The position numbers and the translations under genes are program-made. 64,000 nucleotides of DNA, taken from the NCBI RefSeq assembly GCF_026157085.1, contig NZ_JANPVN010000001.1:1984001-2048000 (forward strand), read 5' to 3'. The notes under the pieces were generated by a model. That model was not told where the DNA came from and searched no databases. It worked only from the letters and a program-made list of their open reading frames with translations. This DNA is from Sphingomicrobium arenosum (GTDB lineage Bacteria; Pseudomonadota; Alphaproteobacteria; Sphingomonadales; Sphingomonadaceae). Below, piece after piece: positions 58,077 through 64,000 of this stretch; within the stretch, counting starts at the first letter, position 1; the number at the start of each line of letters is the position of its first letter.

Positions 58077-59255
58077 ATGGCAAATTGGCTTGGCAAAGCA
58101 TTGATCGGGGGCGCGATGGTCCTCTCGTCGGTAGCGAGCGCGCAGCTCGTGGCCGAGGACGCTCGCCAGACCGTGCCGACGCGTCCGCCGCTCGAGATCG
58201 ACCTCGACGCGGCCGAAAATGACGAGGGCGTTGATCCGCGTGCGCCTTCTACCACCGATCTCGCCATCACCATCCCGCCGCGTCCGGCGGTCATCAATCC
58301 GCCCCATGTCGCCGAGCTCGACGCCCGCATTCATGAGCGCGTCAAGCGCTTCAGCGGCACCAGCGGCCTGGCGATAAAGGCGATCGATCAGGGATGGGAA
58401 GCCGGGTGGCAGACCGACCGTCTGTTTCCGCAACAGTCGGTGTCCAAGCTGTGGGTGAGCCTGACCGTGCTCGACCAGGTCGACCGGGGTCGCCTCAGCC
58501 TTGGCCAGACGCTCCGCTTCGATCGCGATGACGTCACCCTCTGGTCCTCGTCGACGGCGGGCCAGATCCTCAAGGGCGGCTACAGCCGGTCCTTGGACGG
58601 GCTCATCTTCGATGCGCTGACCAAGTCGGACAATCACGCCAACGACAAGATGCTTCGCCTCGTCGGCGGGCCCGAGGCGATCCGCCGCATGGTCAATGAC
58701 AAGGCGCTTGGCGACATTCGCTTCGGCGAAGGCGAGCGCGTCATGCAGGCGCAGATCGCCGGCCTCAGCTGGCGCCAGTCCTATGCCTATAACAATGGCT
58801 TCAACCGCGCCCGCGCCGCCGTGCCTTCGGGTCAGCGTCGCGCCGCTTTCCAGAATTATGTCGACGATCCCTTCGACGGCGCCGCGCCGATGGCGATCGC
58901 CCGCGCGCTGGCCCGGCTCGAACGCGGCGAATTGCTGTCGCCGCAATCCACCGCCAAGATGCTGACCACCATGGGCATGACCCGCACCGGCAAATTGCGC
59001 GTGAAGGGCGGATTGAAAGCCGGCTGGGAATGGAGCCACAAGACCGGCACCGGCCAGACACTCGGCGGCTGGCGCGGCGGCTTGAACGATGTCGGCATCC
59101 TCACCGCGCCCGACGGCACCAGCTATGCGCTCGCCTTCATGACCGTGCCCAATCCCGACGACGGCAGCGCGCAGGAACTGATGCGTGACGTCACCCGCAT
59201 GGTGATCGACCATCACGAGCGCTACGGCCGCACCGGCAGCATTGCCAGTCGCTAG
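58077..59255 (+). CDS. Class A beta-lactamase-like serine hydrolase, exported
   Basis: A 392-residue protein with a signal peptide (1-22) and a spacer of about 50 residues. The active-site motifs are those of class A enzymes: S121-V-S-K124 (SxxK), S184-D-N186 (SDN) and K322-T-G324 (KTG). I do not see a convincing Glu166 omega-loop motif, so strong penicillinase activity is uncertain; D,D-peptidase-like activity is possible. It is a single gene, 98 nt after the Mic60-like gene, and its promoter region is AT-richer (57980-58060). Confidence 0.9.
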   Translation: MANWLGKALIGGAMVLSSVASAQLVAEDARQTVPTRPPLEIDLDAAENDEGVDPRAPSTTDLAITIPPRPAVINPPHVAELDARIHERVKRFSGTSGLAIKAIDQGWEAGWQTDRLFPQQSVSKLWVSLTVLDQVDRGRLSLGQTLRFDRDDVTLWSSSTAGQILKGGYSRSLDGLIFDALTKSDNHANDKMLRLVGGPEAIRRMVNDKALGDIRFGEGERVMQAQIAGLSWRQSYAYNNGFNRARAAVPSGQRRAAFQNYVDDPFDGAAPMAIARALARLERGELLSPQSTAKMLTTMGMTRTGKLRVKGGLKAGWEWSHKTGTGQTLGGWRGGLNDVGILTAPDGTSYALAFMTVPNPDDGSAQELMRDVTRMVIDHHERYGRTGSIASR

Positions 59256-59277
59256 CGCCTCCCGTTAAGGCGGGGGC

Positions 59278-60024
59278 ATGGACCGCGCTTTCTTCGATCT
59301 CCTCCGCGACCGCGCGCGACGCGCTATCGCGGGCGTCACCGATCTGACGCCGGACAACAAGCTCGACACTGGCTTCGATCCGGTGACCGAGGCGGACCGC
59401 GCCGCCGAACGCGCGCTGCGCGAGGTCATCGAGGCGCATTTTCCGAACCATGGCATCTGGGGCGAGGAATATGGGTGGAGCCGCGAAGGTGCCAACCGTC
59501 ACTGGAGCCTCGATCCGATCGACGGTACGCGCGCCTTCATCTGCGGCCTGCCGAGCTGGGCGATACTGGTCGGTCACCTCGAAGACGGCGAACACATCGC
59601 CGGCATGATCGACCTGCCCGACCTCGACACGACTTATGTCGGCGTGGATGGCGAGACCCGCCTCAACGGTGACCCGGTACGCACCAGCGGCTGCGCCTCG
59701 CTTGCCCAAGCGCGCATCGCCACCACCGATCCCTATCTCTTCGATACGGGCGAAAAGCGTCGCTTCGAGTCGCTGCGCAGCGCCGCGCGACTGACCCGCT
59801 ACGGCATGGACGCCATGGCCTTTGCCAAGGTCGCCAGCGGGCACCTCGACCTTGCCACCGACACCGGCCTGAAGCGCCACGATTATGACGCGCTCGTCGC
59901 GGTCGTGCGCGGCGCGGGCGGTCATGTCGGCAATTGGTCGGGCGGCAGCGACCTGTCGGGCGGTGACGTCATCGCGGCTGCCAGCCAAGCGCTCTACGAC
60001 GAAGCGGTGCGCACGCTCGCCTAG
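59278..60024 (+). CDS. hisN: Inositol monophosphatase-family histidinol-phosphatase
   Basis: A 248-residue Mg-dependent phosphatase. The metal motifs are GIWGEEYG (Glu), DPIDGTRAFICG, and a late LKRHDYDALVAVVRGAGG. Closeness of sequence to HisN-type enzymes and the his operon 3.2 kb away support histidinol-phosphatase over inositol phosphatase. It converges on the flavoprotein gene with a 4-nt overlap. Confidence 0.88.
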   Translation: MDRAFFDLLRDRARRAIAGVTDLTPDNKLDTGFDPVTEADRAAERALREVIEAHFPNHGIWGEEYGWSREGANRHWSLDPIDGTRAFICGLPSWAILVGHLEDGEHIAGMIDLPDLDTTYVGVDGETRLNGDPVRTSGCASLAQARIATTDPYLFDTGEKRRFESLRSAARLTRYGMDAMAFAKVASGHLDLATDTGLKRHDYDALVAVVRGAGGHVGNWSGGSDLSGGDVIAAASQALYDEAVRTLA

Positions 60025-61193
60025 GCCGCCTGCCCCGCCGCGACCCCGCTCGCCCAGGCCCATTGGAAATTATAGCCGCCAAGCCAGCCGGTCACGTCGA
60101 CCGCCTCGCCGATGCAGAACAGGCCAGGCACCTTCTTCGCTTCCATCGTCTTCGACGACAGTTCGGCGGTCGAGATGCCGCCCACCGTCACCTCGGCCTT
60201 GGCGAAGCCCTCGCTGCCATTGGGCAGGAAGTCCCAACCCCCAAGCCGCGTCTCGGCGTGCGCCAGTGCCTTGTCGGGCAGGCCTTGCATCGGGCCTTTT
60301 AGCCCAAGCCGCTCTGCCAGCGTCCCCGCCAGCCGCTCGGGCAAGCGCTCGGCGAGCAGCGTGCCGACCTGCCGATTGGGCGCCGTGCGCTTGGCCTCGC
60401 GCAACCAGCCCTCGCCCTCGCTTGGCAGGAAGTCGATGCGCACCGCCTCGCCATTCTTCCAATAGCTCGACACCTGCAGAATCGCCGGCCCCGACAGCCC
60501 GCGATGCGTGAACAGCGCAGCCTCCTTGAACGGCGGCCCCGCCATGGCACGGGCCACCACCGGCGCTGCCACCCCCGCCAGTCCGCGGAACAGCAATTGG
60601 TCGCCCGCCAGCGTCAGCGGCACCAGCGCCGGACGCGGCTCGACGATCTTCATCCCCCATTGGCGTGCGAGGTCGTAGGCAAAGCTCGTCGCGCCCAGCT
60701 TGGGGATCGACAGACCGCCCGTCGCCAGCACCAGAGAATTTGATATCACTTTTCGTGCGCCGACCGTGGCGACGAATTCTTCCCTTTTTCGCGCCACTTC
60801 CGCCGCCTGCCCGAACGCAAACTCGACACCGGCTGCGCGGCACTCGTCCATCAGCATGGCAACGATCTGCTTGGCCGAACCATCGCAGAAAAGCTGCCCG
60901 AGCGTCTTCTCGTGCCACGCGATGCCATGGCGATCGACCAGCGCGATGAAGTCGGCGGGCGTGTAGCGCCGGAGCGCCGACTTGGCGAAATGCGGGTTTT
61001 GGCTGAGGTAATTAGGATCGCCCGCGCCGAGGTTGGTGAAGTTGCACCGCCCCCCGCCCGAGATCAGGATCTTCTTTCCCGGCGCGTCATTATGGTCGAT
61101 CACCAGCACGCGCCGTCCGCGCTGCCCGGCGGTCATCGCCGCCATCAGCCCCGCGGCGCCAGCGCCCATCACGATCACATCATAGGGGTCCAT
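60021..61193 (-). CDS. HI0933/BaiN-type NAD(P)/FAD-dependent oxidoreductase
   Basis: A 390-residue flavoprotein with the N-terminal dinucleotide fold DVIVMGAGAAGLMAAMTAGQRG, then GKKILISGGGRCNFTN, a NSLVLATGGLSIPKLG and the C-terminal FCIGEAVDVTGWLGGYNFQWAW. The substrate is unknown in this family. It follows the hisIE gene by 14 nt on the same strand. Confidence 0.93.
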   Translation of the reverse strand: MDPYDVIVMGAGAAGLMAAMTAGQRGRRVLVIDHNDAPGKKILISGGGRCNFTNLGAGDPNYLSQNPHFAKSALRRYTPADFIALVDRHGIAWHEKTLGQLFCDGSAKQIVAMLMDECRAAGVEFAFGQAAEVARKREEFVATVGARKVISNSLVLATGGLSIPKLGATSFAYDLARQWGMKIVEPRPALVPLTLAGDQLLFRGLAGVAAPVVARAMAGPPFKEAALFTHRGLSGPAILQVSSYWKNGEAVRIDFLPSEGEGWLREAKRTAPNRQVGTLLAERLPERLAGTLAERLGLKGPMQGLPDKALAHAETRLGGWDFLPNGSEGFAKAEVTVGGISTAELSSKTMEAKKVPGLFCIGEAVDVTGWLGGYNFQWAWASGVAAGQAA

Positions 61194-61207
61194 CGCCCGC
61201 GCCTAGA

Positions 61208-61807
61208 TCAGCCGTGACGGCGCTGCAACTCGGCGGTGACGTCGGCCAGCGCCAATCCCTGGTCTTTCAGCAGCACCAGCAGGTGATAGAGGAGGTCCGC
61301 CGCCTCGTTGGTCAGCTCCTCTGTATCGCCTACGGTTGCCGCCAAGGCTGCCTCGACGCCCTCCTCGCCGACCTTCTGCGCGACCCGCTTGGTGCCCTTT
61401 GCGAGCAACCGCGCGGTATAGCTGTCCTCGGGATCGGCCCCCGCGCGCTCGGCGATCACCGCTTCCAGTCGCGCAAGGAAATGCGGCGCGACGTCGACAG
61501 CGAAGCAGCTGTCCATGCCCTTGTGACAGGTCGGCCCGGCGGGATCAGCAATGATCAAAATCGCGTCGCCATCGCAATCCATATGGACCGACTGCACGGC
61601 AAGGCTGTTGCCGCTGCTCTCGCCCTTGACCCACAGCCGCTCCTTCGACCGGCTCCAGAAGGTCACCACGCCCGTCTCGATGGTCGCCTCCAGCGCCTCG
61701 CGATTCATATAGCCGAGCATCCGCACGCGGCCATCATCCGCGCCTTGCACGATCGCGGGCAACAGCCCGTCCATCTTGTCCCAGGCCAATGCCTTCACAT
61801 CGATCAT
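61208..61807 (-). CDS. hisI: Bifunctional phosphoribosyl-AMP cyclohydrolase/phosphoribosyl-ATP pyrophosphatase
   Basis: A 199-residue fusion. HisI part (residues about 1-100): [23 protein letters not shown], with Zn ligands in DCDGDAILI and [12 protein letters not shown]. HisE part (about 105-195): [13 protein letters not shown] and [14 protein letters not shown]. It catalyses steps 2 and 3 of histidine synthesis. ATG 61807 overlaps the hisF stop by 4 nt. Fused hisIE is usual in enterics and some alphaproteobacteria. Confidence 0.95.
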   Translation of the reverse strand: MIDVKALAWDKMDGLLPAIVQGADDGRVRMLGYMNREALEATIETGVVTFWSRSKERLWVKGESSGNSLAVQSVHMDCDGDAILIIADPAGPTCHKGMDSCFAVDVAPHFLARLEAVIAERAGADPEDSYTARLLAKGTKRVAQKVGEEGVEAALAATVGDTEELTNEAADLLYHLLVLLKDQGLALADVTAELQRRHG

Positions 61808-62571
61808 CGCCGTACCTCCATCCCTTGGCCCGCCAGATAATCCTTCAGGTCGCCGATCGCGATCCGCCGGTCGTGAAACACGCTCGCCGCCAACGCGCCC
61901 GAACAGCCAACGCCGAAGGCTTCGGCGAAATGCTGTGGCGTGCCCGCCCCGCCCGAAGCGATGACAGGCACGTCGACCGCCTCGCACAGCGCCTCCAGTT
62001 GCACGAGGTCATAGCCTTTACGAACCCCATCATTGTTCATCGCGTTGAGGACGATCTCGCCCGCCCCCAGCGCCACCGCCTCGCGCGCCCAGTCGAGCGT
62101 TTGCAGCCCCGCATCCTGCGTCGCTTCTGGCCGCCCGGTGAATTTCTTCACCCGCAGCACGCCGTCCGCATCGGTGAAACTGTCGATCCCCAGCACCACG
62201 CACTGACGCCCGAAGGCCTCCGCCAGCCGGGTGATAAGGGCTGGATCGCGCAGCGCGGGCGAATTGACGCTGACCTTGTCGGCCCCTGCGCCGAGCACCG
62301 CCGCCGCCTTCTCGACGCTGTCGATCCCGCCCGCCACGCTGAAGGGAATGTCGATCACCGCCGCCACCTTGTGAACCCAGTCCACATCGACGCTGCGACC
62401 ATCCGCGCTGGCGGTGATGTCGTAGAAGACGAGCTCGTCGGCGCCTTCGCGCACATAACGCTCGGCATTCTCGACGATATCGCCAATCGCGCGATGGTCG
62501 CGAAACTGCACGCCCTTCACGACTACCCCGTCGGCGACGTCGAGGCAGGGAATGATCCTAGCCGCGGGCAC
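61804..62571 (-). CDS. hisF: Imidazole glycerol-phosphate synthase cyclase subunit
   Basis: A 255-residue TIM barrel from GTG 62571, which overlaps the end of hisA by 14 nt. It starts [20 protein letters not shown]; typical active-site parts are [10 protein letters not shown] (catalytic Asp11 region in IIPCLDV and the second Asp in the C-half), [10 protein letters not shown] and LNAMNNDG. With HisH it makes IGP and AICAR; AICAR then feeds purH. Confidence 0.96.
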   Translation of the reverse strand: MPAARIIPCLDVADGVVVKGVQFRDHRAIGDIVENAERYVREGADELVFYDITASADGRSVDVDWVHKVAAVIDIPFSVAGGIDSVEKAAAVLGAGADKVSVNSPALRDPALITRLAEAFGRQCVVLGIDSFTDADGVLRVKKFTGRPEATQDAGLQTLDWAREAVALGAGEIVLNAMNNDGVRKGYDLVQLEALCEAVDVPVIASGGAGTPQHFAEAFGVGCSGALAASVFHDRRIAIGDLKDYLAGQGMEVRR

Positions 62572-63280
62572 GCTCGATCCCCTCCGCCACGCTGAACGCG
62601 CCTTCCCAGATCGCCTTGCCGGTGATCGCCGCCGCCGCGCCCGCTTCACGCAGCGCATCGAGATCCTCGAGCGTCGCGACGCCGCCCGACGCCTGCACCG
62701 CCTTTTCGGGATAACGTTCGGCCAACGTAGCGTAGAGTTCGGTGTTGGGCCCGGCCATCATCCCGTCCTTGGCGATGTCGGTGACGAGCAGGTGTTGCAC
62801 GCTCGGGAATTGCGCCAGCACCTCATCGAGCGCCATGCCGCTATCCTCGGCCCAGCCGTGCTTGGCCACCATCGGCACCCCGCCGCGCAGATTAACGTCA
62901 AGCGCCAGCGTGATCCGATCGGGCCCGAAATAGCCAAGCATGTCGGCAAAGGCCCGCGGCTCGTTCAAGGCAAGGCTACCGACCACGACCCGCGCCACGC
63001 CTGCCTCGAACAGCGGCTTGGCATGCGCGGTCCCGCGAATGCCGCCCGCCACCTGCAAGGGAAGGATCGACGCCAGTTCCATCAACAGGTCGTGCTGCAC
63101 CGGGCTTTTCGCGCGCGTGCCGTCGAGATCGACGACATGCGCCATTACCGCCCCCGCGTCCCGGAATGCTTCGAGCGCTTCGCTGGGCGAGGGGTCGTAA
63201 TCGGTTCGCGCATCGAAATCGCCTTGGCGAAGGCGCACGGGTTTGCGGTCCATGAGGTCGAGGGCGGGCAGCAGGATCAT
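62558..63280 (-). CDS. hisA: ProFAR isomerase
   Basis: A 240-residue (beta/alpha)8 protein starting [21 protein letters not shown]. Motifs: [44 protein letters not shown] and [11 protein letters not shown]. Start ATG 63280 overlaps the hisH stop by 4 nt. It converts ProFAR to PRFAR. Confidence 0.96.
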   Translation of the reverse strand: MILLPALDLMDRKPVRLRQGDFDARTDYDPSPSEALEAFRDAGAVMAHVVDLDGTRAKSPVQHDLLMELASILPLQVAGGIRGTAHAKPLFEAGVARVVVGSLALNEPRAFADMLGYFGPDRITLALDVNLRGGVPMVAKHGWAEDSGMALDEVLAQFPSVQHLLVTDIAKDGMMAGPNTELYATLAERYPEKAVQASGGVATLEDLDALREAGAAAAITGKAIWEGAFSVAEGIERARG

Positions 63281-63861
63281 GAGGTCAGGAAGGCTTTCAA
63301 AAAGGCCGCGCCGGGCGCGGAGGAACGTTCGGGATGGAATTGCGCACCCCAATAGGGGCCGCGGCGCACGATGACAGGAAACGTCCGGCCATAGGTCGCC
63401 GACGCCGCATCGGCCTCGCTCGGGGGACAGGCGAAACTATGCGCGAAATAGAGGTGGTCGCCGTCCTCGACCCCTAGCCCCGCCGCCACGTCGTGGAGCC
63501 GCGTCCAGCCCATATGCGGCACAGGGCGGCCGGGCGCGGGAGAAAGTGACGTCACTTTTCCCGGCAGGATGCCGAGCAGCGGCGTGTCGGTTTCGTCCGA
63601 CCCCTCGAACAAGAGCTGCATCCCGACGCAAATGCCGAGCGTCGGCCCGCTCCGTCCGCGCAGCACCTCGGCCAGCCCCGCTTGCTCGACCCGCTGCATC
63701 GCATAGCCGGCATGGCCAACACCGGGCAGGATCACCCGCTCGGCCTTGGCGATGACGTCAGGGTCGCGGGTACGCAGCGGCGGCGCCCCGATGCGCTCGA
63801 ACCCCAAACGCACCGATTCCACATTGCCATAGCCAAGATCGATCAGCGCAAGGTCGGTCAC
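63277..63861 (-). CDS. hisH: Imidazole glycerol-phosphate synthase glutaminase subunit
   Basis: A 194-residue class I glutamine amidotransferase with GTG start at 63861. The catalytic triad is C78 ([10 protein letters not shown]) and the His/Glu of QFHPERSS. It supplies ammonia to HisF. The GTG overlaps the hisB stop (GTGA, 4 nt). Confidence 0.96.
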   Translation of the reverse strand: MTDLALIDLGYGNVESVRLGFERIGAPPLRTRDPDVIAKAERVILPGVGHAGYAMQRVEQAGLAEVLRGRSGPTLGICVGMQLLFEGSDETDTPLLGILPGKVTSLSPAPGRPVPHMGWTRLHDVAAGLGVEDGDHLYFAHSFACPPSEADAASATYGRTFPVIVRRGPYWGAQFHPERSSAPGAAFLKAFLTS

Positions 63862-64000
63862 AGCGACCCCTTGGTCGAGGGAATGCCGCCCCCGCCGCCC
63901 GTGCTCAATCCCTGCCGCAGCGCGCGCCCGAACGCCTTGAAGGCGCCCTCGACCTTGTGATGGTCATTGTCGCCCTCGACCTTCACGTGGATCGCCGCGC
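63858..64000 (-). CDS. hisB: Imidazoleglycerol-phosphate dehydratase, C-terminal part
   Basis: Only the last 46 residues are present. They include [20 protein letters not shown] and end GIPSTKGSL, the usual HisB C-terminus with metal-binding His residues. The gene continues beyond the right edge. It is the first visible gene of the his operon on the minus strand. Confidence 0.93.
   Translation of the reverse strand, partial: AAIHVKVEGDNDHHKVEGAFKAFGRALRQGLSTGGGGGIPSTKGSL

Overview
The window is a GC-rich (mid-60s % by eye) chromosomal segment of an alphaproteobacterium, most likely a member of the Sphingomonadales. The evidence is gene content: ThiC under a TPP riboswitch, a Mic60-like gene inside the hem cluster, a bifunctional HisIE, many small conserved orphan proteins of sphingomonad type, and many TonB-free single-gene transporters and lipoproteins. 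No rRNA, tRNA, CRISPR array, transposase or integrase was found. Most of it is ordinary housekeeping sequence with tightly packed genes and many 1-4 nt stop/start overlaps.

Layout. 1-4.4 kb: a secreted repeat protein (partial), an orphan OmpR-type response regulator, a TetR regulator and an AbgT transporter. 4.5-6.5 kb: TPP riboswitch and thiC. 6.5-8.74 kb: a two-gene island of clearly lower GC, made of a membrane-anchored unknown protein translationally coupled to a DUF4338 (DruA-like) protein. This is the best candidate for an undescribed, probably anti-phage, system. 8.9-13.8 kb: an HPF/RaiA-like protein, stress proteins (YaiI family, OsmC, FMN-binding split barrel), lipoproteins and a tandem SpoIIAA-like protein. 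13.8-22.4 kb: a dehydrogenase, a secreted S41 protease, a periplasmic peroxiredoxin, an acyltransferase, a fasciclin lipoprotein and a nucleosidase. 22.6-31 kb: an SLC13 permease, a PspC mini-operon, an Atm1-type ABC exporter, a serine hydrolase and a HerA-like ATPase. 31-41.4 kb: recQ, a zinc-finger/tldD/DUF2007 operon, two tandem serine hydrolases, and an ABC ATPase-nadB-FNR operon. 41.4-53.4 kb: antiporter, polA, a flippase, and a purH-heparinase-rpe-rsmB cluster, with sdhAF4 divergent. 53.5-58 kb: gpsA/tsaD divergent from hemC-hemD-mic60-like. 58-64 kb: a class A beta-lactamase-like protein, hisN, a flavoprotein, and a his operon (hisB partial, hisH, hisA, hisF, hisIE) on the minus strand.

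Regulatory features read directly from sequence: a TPP riboswitch followed by a strong hairpin; two FNR-type boxes (TTGA-N6-TCAA) placed about 55 nt upstream of two unrelated genes, with an FNR-type regulator carrying a full set of Fe-S cysteines in the same window; a -24/-12 (sigma-54-like) element before the pspC mini-operon, just after a rho-independent terminator; a roughly 90-nt imperfect repeat that directly follows the stop codons of two unrelated minus-strand genes; and a REP-like palindrome present twice, one copy at the downstream edge of the low-GC island.
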